DNA from: Pseudofrankia sp. DC12
GTDB taxonomy: Bacteria; Actinomycetota; Actinomycetes; Frankiales; Frankiaceae
Direction: 5' to 3'
NCBI RefSeq assembly: GCF_000966285.1
Contig: NZ_KQ031391.1
Span: forward strand, 5,208,430-5,272,429
DNA: 64,000 nucleotides
Below the pieces are notes generated by a model, which worked only from the letters and a program-made list of their open reading frames with translations, made no database searches and was not told the DNA's origin. The position numbers were made by a program, and so were the translations under genes. Of the stretch, positions 24,864 through 33,947 are shown piece by piece (position 1 is the first letter of the stretch; the number at the start of each line of letters is the position of its first letter).

Positions 24864-25167
24864 CGGTTCTGGTTGGTGCCCCCAGTTCGTTGGTGCCCTG
24901 GCTCAGCGCTTGTCGTAGGCGATACCCGCCGCCTCGGCATCCCATGTGGCCGGTCGGTGGCAGGCCAGCACGCTGTCGCCGCTCGCGCACGGCGCGGCCC
25001 GCCGTCGGAGCGCATTCCGGGGCAGAGCGTCGGCACGGATACCGGGCGGCAAGCCGATCGGGAGCCTGCCGTCGCCCCACCCGGCTAACGTGCGGGCGGG
25101 GGCCGGATGCCCGTGGCGGGCGAGACCGCCCGGGTGGCCCGAGTCGGTCTGGTGGTGGAGGGACCTC
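24864..25167. other. 304-base gap before thiolase
   Basis: The minus strand near 24904 reads SVLACHRPATWDAEAAGIAYDKR and stops, which could be a C-terminal relic of an unidentified gene. The plus strand ends with the GGTGGAGGG ribosome site of the thiolase. Nothing else is recognised. Confidence 0.3.
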
Positions 25168-26379
25168 ATGCGTGACGCCGTGATCTGTAGCCCGGTGCGG
25201 ACGCCGGTCGGTGGGTATGGCGGTGCGCTGCGGCCGCTCGCCGCCCACGAGCTGGGCGCGGCCGTGCTGCGCGGCCTGGTCGAGCGGACGGGCCTGGGCC
25301 CCGCGGACATCGACGACGTGCTGTTCGGCTGCTGCTACCCGTCGATGGAGGCCCCCGCGCTCGGCCGGGTGGTCGGGCTCGACGCCGGCCTGGGCGTCGA
25401 GGTCCCAGGCCTGCAGCTCGACCGGCGCTGCGGGTCCGGCGTGCAGGCGATGACGCTGGGCGCGATGCAGGTACAGACCGGCGTGGCGGACCTGGTCGTC
25501 GCCGGCGGCGCCGAGAGCATGAGCAACGCGCCGTTCTTCTCCCACGAGGGCCGCTGGGGCATCCGCGGCGCGGGTCTGACCTTTCACGACGCGCTCGCCC
25601 GGGGCCGCGTCACCGCGGGCGGCCGCGACTTCCCGGTCCCCGGCGGCATGATCGAGACGGCGGAGAACCTGCGCCGCGAGTACGGCATCTCCCGCGCCGA
25701 GCAGGACGAGCTGGCGCTTCGCTCGCACCAGCGCGCCGTCGCCGCGCAGCGGTCCGGCCTGTTCGACGACGAGATCATCGCGGTGACCGTCCCGGGCAAG
25801 AAGCAGGATGTCGTCGTCACCGCCGACGAGCACCCCCGCCCGGACAGCTCGCTGGAGACCCTGGGCCGACTCAAGCCGATCATGGGTAAGACGGACCCCG
25901 AGGCCACCGTCACCGCCGGAAACGCCAGCGGCCAGAACGACGGCGCCTCGGCCTGCGTCGTCACCCACCCGGCCGAGGCCGAGCGGCTCGGGCTGCGCCC
26001 GCTGGCCCGGCTCGTCTCCTGGGCCGTGGCCGGCGTGCCGCCCCGGACGATGGGCATCGGCCCGGTCCCGGCGACCGCCAAGGCGCTGGAGCGTGCCGGC
26101 CTGAAGCTCGCGGACATGGACCTGATCGAGCTCAACGAGGCCTTCGCCGCCCAGGTGCTGGCCTGCACCCGTGAGTGGGGTTTCACCGAGCGCGACTGGG
26201 ACAGGTTCAACGTCAACGGCTCGGGCATCTCGCTCGGCCACCCGGTCGCCGCCACCGGCGGCCGGATCCTCGCCACCCTGCTGCACGAGATGCACCGCAG
26301 GGACGCTCGCTACGCCCTGGAGACGCTGTGCATCGGCGGCGGCCAGGGCATCGCCGCTATCTTCGAGAAGATCGACTGA
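25168..26379 (+). CDS. Acetyl-CoA C-acyltransferase (thiolase)
   Basis: Beta-ketothiolase of 403 residues releasing acetyl- or propionyl-CoA. All catalytic motifs are present: nucleophile Cys88 in DRRCGSGVQAM, NEAFAAQ, GHPVAATG with the His base, and CIGGGQG with the second Cys. The ATG at 25168 follows GGTGGAGGG. It is 24 bases upstream of an SDR with which it forms an operon. Unlike the SCP2-type neighbour this is a conventional thiolase and fits the last step of beta-oxidation. Confidence 0.95.
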   Translation: MRDAVICSPVRTPVGGYGGALRPLAAHELGAAVLRGLVERTGLGPADIDDVLFGCCYPSMEAPALGRVVGLDAGLGVEVPGLQLDRRCGSGVQAMTLGAMQVQTGVADLVVAGGAESMSNAPFFSHEGRWGIRGAGLTFHDALARGRVTAGGRDFPVPGGMIETAENLRREYGISRAEQDELALRSHQRAVAAQRSGLFDDEIIAVTVPGKKQDVVVTADEHPRPDSSLETLGRLKPIMGKTDPEATVTAGNASGQNDGASACVVTHPAEAERLGLRPLARLVSWAVAGVPPRTMGIGPVPATAKALERAGLKLADMDLIELNEAFAAQVLACTREWGFTERDWDRFNVNGSGISLGHPVAATGGRILATLLHEMHRRDARYALETLCIGGGQGIAAIFEKID

Positions 26380-26403
26380 CCGCGTTCGCGGGGAGGAACA
26401 GGA

Positions 26404-27213
26404 ATGGATCTGGGTCTGGGCGGCGCGGCCGTCGTCGTCAGCGGTGGCTCGAAGGGGATGGGCCGGGCCGCGGTCGAGTGCTTCGCCCGGGAGGGCGCCC
26501 GGGTGGCGATCCTCGCCCGCGGCAGAGCGGCGCTCGACGAGACCGCCGAGCGCGCGCTCGCGCTCGGCGCGGCCGAGGCGTTCGGCGTCGGCACCGACCT
26601 CACCGACAGCGCCGCGGTGACGGCGGCCCTCGACGAGGTCGGTGCCCGGTGGGGCGCGCTGAACGTGCTGGTCAACGCGGCCGGCCCAGTCGAGGCCGGC
26701 GTCAAGGGCTTCGAGGGCTCGGACGACGCCGAGTGGATCGCCACGCTGGAGATCGGCACCCTCTCGGCGGTGCGCACCGTCCGCGCCGCCCTCCCGCTGC
26801 TGCGCGCCGCCGAGTGGGCCCGCATCGTGAACGTCTCGGCACACTCGACCCGGCGCCAGTCGCCCAGACTGATCGCGTACACGGCGTCGAAGGCGGCGCT
26901 GACCAGCCTCAGCAAGAACCTGGCGCAGACCCTCGCGCCCGAGGGGATCCTGGTCAACACGGTCTCGCCCGGGTCGTTCCTGTCCGAGGGGATGAAGCGC
27001 TACCTGCGGAGGCTGCCGGCCGAGCGCGGCATCGACCCGGACAGCCTCGCCGACACGATGCGCGTGATCAAGGAGGACTTCGGTCACCCGGCGTTCCTGC
27101 CGCGGGCCGGCGACCCGGCCGAGATCGGCCCGGTCATCGCGTTCGCCGGCTCCCGCGTCAACTCCTACATGACCGGCGCCGACATCAACGTCGACGGCGG
27201 CAGCGACTTCTGA
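26404..27213 (+). CDS. SDR family oxidoreductase
   Basis: A 269-residue short-chain dehydrogenase. The cofactor loop is VVVSGGSKGMGRAAVECF and the catalytic set is NVSAHST with YTASK. The C-terminus is GADINVDGGSDF. Its position 24 bases after the thiolase suggests 3-hydroxyacyl-CoA dehydrogenase or ketoreductase activity on the same substrate, but this is inference. The start has GGGGAGGAACAGG upstream. Confidence 0.92.
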   Translation: MDLGLGGAAVVVSGGSKGMGRAAVECFAREGARVAILARGRAALDETAERALALGAAEAFGVGTDLTDSAAVTAALDEVGARWGALNVLVNAAGPVEAGVKGFEGSDDAEWIATLEIGTLSAVRTVRAALPLLRAAEWARIVNVSAHSTRRQSPRLIAYTASKAALTSLSKNLAQTLAPEGILVNTVSPGSFLSEGMKRYLRRLPAERGIDPDSLADTMRVIKEDFGHPAFLPRAGDPAEIGPVIAFAGSRVNSYMTGADINVDGGSDF

Positions 27214-27303
27214 TCCGAGCCGCGACTGGTTTGGGTGGCCGCAGGGGAAGCTGACCGGGTAGCTCAAGGATCCGAGAACGCGGCGCGGATCCAGCGGGCC
27301 GGC

Positions 27304-28233
27304 CTACAGGGCCGGGCTGATGCCCCAGCTGCCGCCGAAGCTCTCGCCTGGTTCGAGGATACGCAGGCCGTGGCCGCTGTTGAAGGCGTCGGCGGGGCAG
27401 GTCTGCGGCTCGACGGCGATGCTGCGCCGCCGCTGGTCCACGCTGAGCGTGTCGCCGGTGAACACCTGGATGTACTCCCAGGCCTGGTCCATCCAGACGG
27501 TGACCGAGCCGCCGTCGCCCGCCAGAATGACCCTGGCCCGGCCGTCCGGGCCGCGGCGCAGCTCCGAGAAGCAGTGGTCGATGACGAGGTCGCCGACCTG
27601 GCGGGCGGAGCGGAAGTCGTACGGCCCGTCGGCGATCTTCTCGTCGCCGGTCGGGATCAGGGCGTCGTCCACCAGCAGCCGCCGCTCGGCCGGGACTGTG
27701 AGCAGGGTGTCGTCCGCGCGCGCCGGCGTGCCGTGCGGCCCGGGGACGAAGAGGTAGGGGTGCGCGCCCATGCCGACCGGGGCGGGGCGGCCGCTCAGGT
27801 TGGTCGCCGTCATCGTCACGGTCAGGCCGTCGTCCGCGAGGACGTAGGCCGCCCGGAACGCGACGGTGAACGGGTAGCCGCTCTGCGCCCGGACGGTGAA
27901 GGACGCGGCGGCCGCGGCTGGGCCGGCCCGCTCCAGCTCCCAGGCCGACCAGCGGCCCAGGCCGTGGATGGCGTTGCCGGTCTTCGCCTCGCTGATCGCC
28001 AGCTGCTGGGCCGCGCCGTCCCAGCGGTAACGGCCCCCGGCGATCCGGTTCGGCCACGGCACGAGCAGCTGGCCGCGCCCGTGGCTGGCCATGGCGTTGA
28101 CGGGATAACCGTCGAGCACGGCGACGCCGCCGACCCGGTAGGCACGCGGGCCGCCGCCGACCTCGACGATCGTGACCGAGGCGTCCGCGTGCACGAGCTC
28201 CAGCTGACGCCCCGACGGCGCGATCGGATCCAT
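27304..28233 (-). CDS. Aldose 1-epimerase family protein
   Basis: Mutarotase-fold protein of 309 residues converting sugar anomers. Motifs include LLVPWPNRIAGGRYRWDG, NAIHGLGRW with a conserved His, GMGAHPYLF with the catalytic His, and AVEPQTCPADAFN with the catalytic Glu. Length is normal. It is on the minus strand, facing the SDR, with no sugar-metabolism neighbour; probably independent of the catabolic cluster. Confidence 0.93.
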   Translation of the reverse strand: MDPIAPSGRQLELVHADASVTIVEVGGGPRAYRVGGVAVLDGYPVNAMASHGRGQLLVPWPNRIAGGRYRWDGAAQQLAISEAKTGNAIHGLGRWSAWELERAGPAAAAASFTVRAQSGYPFTVAFRAAYVLADDGLTVTMTATNLSGRPAPVGMGAHPYLFVPGPHGTPARADDTLLTVPAERRLLVDDALIPTGDEKIADGPYDFRSARQVGDLVIDHCFSELRRGPDGRARVILAGDGGSVTVWMDQAWEYIQVFTGDTLSVDQRRRSIAVEPQTCPADAFNSGHGLRILEPGESFGGSWGISPAL

Positions 28234-28319
28234 CGGGCCAGTATCGCGGCCTCGTCGCGGAGCGTCCGCCGGACGACCCGACGTTCTTGGTTATGTCGCG
28301 CGGTCCGTATGGGCCGGGC

Positions 28320-28356
28320 CTCCCCGAGCCCGGGCCGGTGGCCCGGGCTCGGGGAG
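28320..28356 (-). terminator. Perfect 17-bp hairpin
   Basis: CTCCCCGAGCCCGGGCC and its exact complement around a GGT loop, 12 bases after the stop of the enoyl-CoA hydratase on the minus strand and before the epimerase promoter. Confidence 0.7.
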
Positions 28357-28367
28357 CGCGGGGAAGG

Positions 28368-29117
28368 TCAGTGGCCGACCCAGTTCGGCTTGCGCTTCTG
28401 GGCGAACGCGGTCGCGCCCTCCTTGGCGTCGTCGCTGGCGAAGACGGGGGCGATGGCCTTGTTGATGGCGTCCCAGTCGGCGGCCGGGACCTCGCCGAGC
28501 ATCAGCGCCTTGGTGCACTCGACGGCGAGCGGCCCGTTGTCGGCGATGGCCTCGGCGACCTCCAGCGCGGCCGAGAGCACCTCGGCGGCGGGGACGACCC
28601 GGCTCAGCAGGCCCACCTCGTAGAGCCGGGAGGCGGTGACCGGCTTGCCGGTGAGGCCCAGCTCGAGCGCGAAGGCGAGCGGGACCCGGGTGGGCAGCCG
28701 GGTACCGCCGCCGCCGGCGACGAGGCCGCGGCTCACCTCGGGCAGGCCGAACTTCGCGGTCTCGGCCGCGACGATGATGTCGCAGAACATCGCCAGCTCG
28801 AAGCCGCCGCCGAGCGCGGTCCCGTTGACGGCCGCGACGACCGGCTTGGGGAAGGCCTGGCGTCTGAGAACGCCCAGGCCGGGGCCCTGCACCTTCATGG
28901 CGCCCGGGGTCATGAACGCCTTGAGGTCCATGCCGGCACAGAAGATCTTCTCGCCGGCGGCGGTGAGAACCACCACCCGGACCTCGGAGTCCTTCGCCGC
29001 CTCCTCGAAGGCGTAGCCGATCCCGGTCATCGTGGCGCCGTCGAGCGAGTTGCCGGCCTGCGGCCGGTTGATCGTGACGACGGTGATCGGGCCGCGCCGT
29101 TCGACGTCGACGGACAT
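28368..29117 (-). CDS. Enoyl-CoA hydratase
   Basis: Crotonase of 249 residues with both catalytic glutamates: GTALGGGFELAMFCD and FGLPEVSRGLVAGGGGTRL. The oxyanion loop is KIFCAGMDLKAF. The ATG at 29117 follows AAGGAGCTG. It is monocistronic and ended by a strong hairpin. A hydratase function is more likely than isomerase because both acids are present. Confidence 0.93.
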   Translation of the reverse strand: MSVDVERRGPITVVTINRPQAGNSLDGATMTGIGYAFEEAAKDSEVRVVVLTAAGEKIFCAGMDLKAFMTPGAMKVQGPGLGVLRRQAFPKPVVAAVNGTALGGGFELAMFCDIIVAAETAKFGLPEVSRGLVAGGGGTRLPTRVPLAFALELGLTGKPVTASRLYEVGLLSRVVPAAEVLSAALEVAEAIADNGPLAVECTKALMLGEVPAADWDAINKAIAPVFASDDAKEGATAFAQKRKPNWVGH

Positions 29118-29786
29118 GGGCAGCTCCTTCGCGGGACGCCCGCCGGGATTCTCGCGAGGCCGGCGGGGCGCGGAATGTCGGGGTGACGTGGTCGCGCCTG
29201 AGGGCACTGGCCGCCGTGGGGGAGGCCTTCCGCGACCCCAGCGGTCATAGAATCACATTCTCGCTTGGCGGAAAAGTGATACCGCCTGGCGATAGTGATA
29301 GCTTGCTAGTCCGGCGGCCAACCAGCGGGCCGTGGCGGCCCTGGTGGGGTTGATAGCCGGACAATCTGAAACTGGATTCTATCGCTGGCCGGTTGACCGT
29401 TCCAGCTAGCCGTCGGGTGCCCTGGCTGGCTGTTCCCTGTCGTCCGGGCTGGTCCCGGCCATCTGCCGGGCTGGTCGGCGCGGCCTCCGCGTAGCACCAT
29501 AGAACGGAAATTCGGCGCGCTCACCGCCGGTTTGATGTGATTGGCAATCGTTTTGGCGAGCACCTGATGATCGCGTCCACGCGCCGGCCGGCGGCCGGCG
29601 GCTCAGGTCCGATTGGCCGGGCTGTGACGATCGCTTCGAACGGTTGCGCGGGTAGACCGGGGGGTGCAAGCGTCTAACCACCGACTGCCCTGAGCTGGGC
29701 ATGGGTCCCCGACACCGCGCCCGAGGGCGCCCGCTGGGGACGCTCGGTTCGGATGTTCCGGTGACCCTTAAGGAGCGGGAGTACGG
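29118..29786. other. 669-base divergent intergenic region
   Basis: Lies between the enoyl-CoA hydratase and the acyl-CoA synthetase, transcribed away from each other. It contains the inverted repeat AGAAT-CAC-ATTCT at 29249-29261 and the octamer ATAGAATC in opposite orientation near 29248 and 29372, both in a comparatively AT-rich stretch. The right part ends with the TAAGGAG ribosome site of the synthetase. No gene recognised. Confidence 0.5.
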
Positions 29787-31325
29787 ATGACGATCGCGAT
29801 GCTGCTGGACATGGCCCGCGGCGCCTACGGCGACCGAGTCGCCCTGGGCTCGCGCTCCGGCGGCGGGCTGTCGTATGAGGAGGTCGGCTCCCGGGCCGCC
29901 GCCGGCGCCGCCGCGATCAGGGAGTCGGGCGCCGAGCGGGTGGTGTTCGTCGGCGTGAACGGGCCGGCGTTCCCGGTCCTGCTGTTCGCCGCCGCGTCGG
30001 CCGGGGTGCCGATCGCCCCGCTGAACTACCGGCTGTCCGCCGACCAGTTGCGCGGCCAGATCGGCCAGCTCGGCCGGGCTCTCGTCGTCGCCGACACTGC
30101 CTACCTGGACACCTTCAGCGGTATCGAGGGCGTGGCGGGCCTCGTCAGCACCGAGGACTGGTTCGCCGCCTCCGCGACCCCGGCCGAGGGTGCCGACCCG
30201 TTCGCGGACCTCGACCCGCCGGACGTCGACCCGGACGCGACCGCGGTGCTGCTGTTCACCAGCGGCACCACGTCCGCGCCCAAGCGGGTCATCCTGCGGC
30301 ACTCGAACCTGGTCTCCTACGTGCTCGGCACGGTCGACTTCGCCTCGGCCGAGGAGGACGACGCCATCCTGGTGAGCGTCCCGCCCTACCACGTCGCCGG
30401 CATCGGCACCGTGCTGACGAACCTCTACTCCGGCCGGCGGATCTGCTACCTGCCGAACTTCGAGGCGCAGACCTGGCTGGGCCTGGTGCGGTCCGAGCAG
30501 ATCACCAACGTGATGCTGGTGCCGACGATGCTGGTGCGCGTCGTCGAGACGCTCGGTGGCAAGCCGGCCGAGACCCCGCACCTGCGCTCGATCGCCTACG
30601 GCGGCGCCCGGATGCCCGGCAAGGTGCTCGAGGCGGCTCTCGGCGCCTTCCCGGAGACCGGCTTCGTCAACGCCTACGGCCTCACCGAGACCTCGTCGAC
30701 GATCGCGGTCCTCGGCCCGGACGACCACCGCGAGGCGTTCGTGAGCGACGACCCGGCGGTCCGCGCCCGGCTCGGCTCGGCCGGGCGCCCGGTGCCCGGC
30801 GTCGAGTTCGAGATCCGCGACGAGGCCGGCACCCCGGTCGGCGTCGGCGAGCCCGGCCTGCTGTGGGTCCGCGGTGAGCAGGTCTCCGGCGAATACGAGG
30901 GCCTCGGCTCGGTGCTGGACGCCGAGGGCTGGTTCCCGACCAAGGACGGCGCCTACGTCGACGCCGATGGCTACGTCTTCATCACCGGCCGTAGCGACGA
31001 CACCATCATCCGGGGGGGCGAGAACATCGCCCCGGCCGAGATCGAGGACGTCCTGGGCCGGCACGAGAAGCTGCGCGACGTCGCCGTCTACGGCGCTCCC
31101 GACGACACCTGGGGCCAGCGGATCGTGGCCGCGGTCGTGCTGCACGACGGCGAGACCGCGACGGCCGAGGAGATGCGCGGCTACGTCCGCGGCAAGCTGC
31201 GTAGCTCCAGGACCCCGGACGAGGTCGTCTTCCTCGGGGAGCTTCCCTACACGCCCACCGGGAAGCTGCTGCGCAACCAGGTCGCCGCGCTCGTCGCGGA
31301 CCAGGCGGAGTCCGTCGGGTCCTGA
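29787..31325 (+). CDS. AMP-forming acyl-CoA synthetase (FadD-like)
   Basis: Activates a carboxylic acid to its CoA thioester via an acyl-adenylate. The 512-residue protein has the P-loop LLFTSGTTSAPKRV, the adenine motif NAYGLTETSST, the hinge GYVFITGRSDDTIIRGGENI and catalytic Lys in YTPTGKLLRNQ. All core motifs are intact. The start follows AAGGAG. Family placement among fatty acid, sterol acid and aryl acid ligases cannot be settled here. A GC hairpin follows the stop. Confidence 0.94.
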   Translation: MTIAMLLDMARGAYGDRVALGSRSGGGLSYEEVGSRAAAGAAAIRESGAERVVFVGVNGPAFPVLLFAAASAGVPIAPLNYRLSADQLRGQIGQLGRALVVADTAYLDTFSGIEGVAGLVSTEDWFAASATPAEGADPFADLDPPDVDPDATAVLLFTSGTTSAPKRVILRHSNLVSYVLGTVDFASAEEDDAILVSVPPYHVAGIGTVLTNLYSGRRICYLPNFEAQTWLGLVRSEQITNVMLVPTMLVRVVETLGGKPAETPHLRSIAYGGARMPGKVLEAALGAFPETGFVNAYGLTETSSTIAVLGPDDHREAFVSDDPAVRARLGSAGRPVPGVEFEIRDEAGTPVGVGEPGLLWVRGEQVSGEYEGLGSVLDAEGWFPTKDGAYVDADGYVFITGRSDDTIIRGGENIAPAEIEDVLGRHEKLRDVAVYGAPDDTWGQRIVAAVVLHDGETATAEEMRGYVRGKLRSSRTPDEVVFLGELPYTPTGKLLRNQVAALVADQAESVGS

Positions 31326-31333
31326 GGCCGTCG

Positions 31334-31361
31334 CCCCGGTCCGCCGCGGTGGACCGGGGCC
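31334..31361 (+). terminator. Hairpin after acyl-CoA synthetase
   Basis: GCCCCGGTCC pairs exactly with GGACCGGGGC around GCCGCGGT, 9 bases after the stop. Confidence 0.6.
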
Positions 31362-31415
31362 CGCCCGGTGGACCGGGGCTGTGCGGGGCGGCCGCGCGGC
31401 GGCCGTCGCCGAGTA

Positions 31416-31700
31416 GGCGCGGTGTAGATTTCCTTCATGGCCTGCACGACGGCTTTCCGGTCGCTGTAGGAGACGAAACGCATCGCGTTGCGGGTCACGT
31501 GTACTACTACGCATGTCTGGACCACGGTCTCGGGAAACCCCGCGACGGCGGCCTCGGGCAGCCCGGTGAGCCCGTCGCAGCAGACGATCAGCAGGTCGCG
31601 CACGCCACGGTTACGCAGGTCGGCCAGGACCTTCTGCCAGAACTTCGCGCCCTCGGTGTCCTGGATCCAGCAGCCCAGGGCGTGCTTGCGCCATTTCTGG
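31416..31700 (-). pseudogene. IS256-type (mutator) transposase fragment
   Basis: The minus strand reads RKHALGCWIQDTEGAKFWQK, VLADLRNRGVRDLLIVCCDG, LTGLPEAAVAGFPETVVQTC and VTRNAMRFVSYSDRKAVVQ, typical of the central catalytic region of IS256 transposases including the second Asp (CCDGL). Both the N-terminal DNA-binding part and the C-terminal Glu are lost, and no TIRs are evident. It is a dead relic beside a toxin-antitoxin pair. Confidence 0.8.
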
Positions 31701-31783
31701 TGATTTCCGGTGATTTGCCGGTGGTTGACCGGCGGCCGGATGCCCCTGCCAGCCGTTGCCGGGACTGTCCGGAGTCGACGTCA

Positions 31784-32074
31784 TCAGCGCGGTCGGTAGA
31801 GGTCGAGGCGATGATCAACTTCAAGAACATGCACGGTTCGGGCATCGTCGTCGATGCGGTAGACGATGCGGTATGTGCCGCGTCGGGCGCCGTGGCACCC
31901 TTTGAGCGGGCCGAACAGCGGCTTGCCGACGCGGTACGGGTTCGTGGCCAGGGCGGCGTCGCAGAACTCGAGGACGGCGGCGGCGACCGGTTCGGGCAGC
32001 CGTTCGGCCAAGGCTCGCCGGGCGGCCGGTTGGAAACGTATGGCGTAGGGTTCGGGGCTCCCGCCGGAGTTCAT
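31784..32074 (-). CDS. RelE/ParE family toxin
   Basis: A 96-residue ribosome-dependent mRNA interferase-like protein. It reads YAIRFQPAARRALAERLPEP through KGCHGARRGTYRIVYRIDDD and VHVLEVDHRLDLY, the normal RelE beta-sheet pattern with the basic RRGTYR segment. It overlaps the antitoxin gene by 4 bases (ATGA) in the usual antitoxin-toxin order. Confidence 0.9.
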   Translation of the reverse strand: MNSGGSPEPYAIRFQPAARRALAERLPEPVAAAVLEFCDAALATNPYRVGKPLFGPLKGCHGARRGTYRIVYRIDDDARTVHVLEVDHRLDLYRPR

Positions 32075-32370
32075 GCTCCGGTGACTCGGCGGCGGGCCAC
32101 CTCGGCGCGCATGGTAGCGAGATTCACACCCTGCTCGCCGCGGCCGAGTGCCGCCAGGCTCTCGGTGATCCGTCCGACGGCCTCGGTGTCGCTGAGGATC
32201 TCGAGTGTCATCTCGAGACCCTCGAGGTCGTCGACGGAGACGATGACGGCCTCGGCTTCGCCGTTGCGGGTCAGCGTGATCCGTTCGTGCTGGTGGCGTA
32301 CGCGACGGGCCAGGGCGGACAGGTGGGTCTTGGCTTCGGACAACGGGACGGATGTCGCGTCGATCGTCAT
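32071..32370 (-). CDS. Phd/YefM family antitoxin
   Basis: A 99-residue antitoxin. The N-terminal MTIDATSVPLSEAKTHLSAL and RITLTRNGEAEAVIVSVDDL match the Phd/YefM DNA-binding fold; the C-terminal helix neutralises the toxin encoded next. It is likely autorepressed with the toxin as corepressor, as in the family. Confidence 0.9.
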   Translation of the reverse strand: MTIDATSVPLSEAKTHLSALARRVRHQHERITLTRNGEAEAVIVSVDDLEGLEMTLEILSDTEAVGRITESLAALGRGEQGVNLATMRAEVARRRVTGA

Positions 32371-32380
32371 GGCTCGAAGT

Positions 32381-32575
32381 CTAGTCCGGATTGGTCAGAA
32401 TTTCGACCAGCAGCGTGCGACCGGTCGCGTCACCGGTAAGAGTGCGGCGGTCCGGACGGGCGGGTGAGTACCGCGCGCGCATGTCTTCGGGGAGGGATGC
32501 GAAGAGGTCCGTCGCGGGTGCGCCGCCCTGTAGCGTGCGAGACGACGAGAGGCGAAGGTGCCTGGTAGGCGGCAT
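32381..32575 (-). CDS. Small hypothetical protein
   Basis: A 64-residue frame starting MPPTRHLRLSSSRTLQGGAP with a GGAG site 5 bases before the ATG, ending VEILTNPD 10 bases before the antitoxin start. The family is not recognised. It may be a leader cistron of the toxin-antitoxin operon or a relic. Confidence 0.35.
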   Translation of the reverse strand: MPPTRHLRLSSSRTLQGGAPATDLFASLPEDMRARYSPARPDRRTLTGDATGRTLLVEILTNPD

Positions 32576-32690
32576 GATCGCTCCGCCGTGGCAGGCCACG
32601 GAACTGGGCCACCTGTTTCCGTCGATCTGGCCACCATCAGAGGGCGCCTCGCCGGACAGCCGTCGCTGAGCGCAGGGAAGGACAGCTGGC

Positions 32691-33806
32691 ATGGTCAGCA
32701 CGCGGGCGGCGCTGCTGTTCGGCATCGGTCAGGATTACAAGATCGAGACGGTCGAGGTCGACGAGCCCCGGGCGGGCGAGGTCCTCATCGAGCTGCACGC
32801 GACCGGGCTGTGCCACTCCGACGAGCATGCGCGCACCGGCGACGTGCCGATGCCGCACTATCCGGTGATCTGCGGCCATGAGGGGGCCGGCGAGGTGGTC
32901 GAGGTCGGCCCGGGTGTCTCCTCGGTCGCGCCCGGCGACCACGTGGCGATGTCGTTCATCCCGTCCTGCGGGAGGTGCCGGTCCTGCCGGTCCGGCCGCG
33001 GGTACCTCTGCGACGACGGCATGAAGCTGTTCGACCTCGGGATGATCACCGACGGCCGGGTCGCGCACCGGATCGGCGCCGAGCCGGTGGCCCGGTTCAC
33101 CCAGCTGGGCGCGTTCGCGGAGCACCAGCTGCTCGCCGAGTCGAGCGTCGTGAAGATCGACCGGGATATCCCGTGGACCGCCGCGGCGCTGGTGTCCTGC
33201 GGCGTGGCGACCGGGTTCGGCTCGGCCGTCAACCGGGCCGAGGTGCGTCCCGGCGACACCGTCGCGGTGCTGGGTGTCGGTGGCGTCGGCATCAACGCCG
33301 TGCAGGGCGCGAAGATCGCCGGCGCTCGCGAGATCATCGCCGTCGACCCCGTCGCGTTCAAGCGGGAGCAGGCCGAGCGGTTCGGCGCGACGCACGTCTA
33401 CGCCTCGCTTGAGGAGGCGATCGCCGGCGTCAGGGCCCTCACCCGGGGCCAGATGTGCGACGCGGTGATCTGCACGTTCGGCGTCATGCTCGGCAGCCTG
33501 CTGGAGCCCGCGCTGACGTTGACCGCCAAGGGCGGCATCTGCGTGGTGACGTCGGTGGCCCCGATGGCCCAGAGGCAGGCCGACGTCAACCTGTTCACGA
33601 TGGCGATGATGAACAAGGAGATCCGCGGCTGCCTGTTTGGCTCCAGCAGCCCGCGGGCGCAGATCCCGAAGCTGCTCGACCTCTACCGCGCCGGCATCCT
33701 CAAGATCGACGAGCTGGTCACGAAGACCTACAGCCTCGACCAGGTCAACGAGGGCTACGCCGACCTCGACGCCGGCCGCATCCTGCGCGGGGCGCTCGTC
33801 TTCTAG
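32691..33806 (+). CDS. NDMA-dependent-type zinc alcohol dehydrogenase (mycofactocin-associated)
   Basis: Zn-dependent medium-chain alcohol dehydrogenase of 371 residues. Catalytic zinc ligands are Cys41 and His63 plus the Cys in LVSCGVATGFG; structural zinc ligands are Cys93, Cys96, Cys99 and Cys107. The NAD loop is LGVGGVGINAVQGAKIAGA. The overall sequence resembles the Rxyl_3153-type family that keeps its nicotinamide bound and is recycled by mycofactocin or the dye NDMA. Substrates are alcohols or aldehydes from the nearby catabolism. Confidence 0.92.
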   Translation: MVSTRAALLFGIGQDYKIETVEVDEPRAGEVLIELHATGLCHSDEHARTGDVPMPHYPVICGHEGAGEVVEVGPGVSSVAPGDHVAMSFIPSCGRCRSCRSGRGYLCDDGMKLFDLGMITDGRVAHRIGAEPVARFTQLGAFAEHQLLAESSVVKIDRDIPWTAAALVSCGVATGFGSAVNRAEVRPGDTVAVLGVGGVGINAVQGAKIAGAREIIAVDPVAFKREQAERFGATHVYASLEEAIAGVRALTRGQMCDAVICTFGVMLGSLLEPALTLTAKGGICVVTSVAPMAQRQADVNLFTMAMMNKEIRGCLFGSSSPRAQIPKLLDLYRAGILKIDELVTKTYSLDQVNEGYADLDAGRILRGALVF

Positions 33807-33934
33807 GCTGCCGGCCGTGGCGCGTCGCGACCCGGCTTGTCCAGCGCGGCCTGGCAGGTCGTGATTCGGCCCGCGCGCCCTGTCCGTACTGCCGTTGAGT
33901 CGGGCGCAGAATGGTATTTCCGTCTTGGGGGAAC

Positions 33935-33947
33935 TATATTTCCCGGT
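33935..33947 (+). promoter_or_regulatory. Leaderless promoter of TetR gene
   Basis: TATATT ends 7 bases before the GTG at 33948, so transcription would start at or next to the initiation codon. The surrounding GGAACTATATTTCC is an imperfect inverted repeat that could be the autoregulatory operator. Confidence 0.5.

Noticed and set aside
24694-27267. An 857-codon minus-strand frame
   Set aside because: Antisense to the thiolase and SDR genes, with no recognisable domain.
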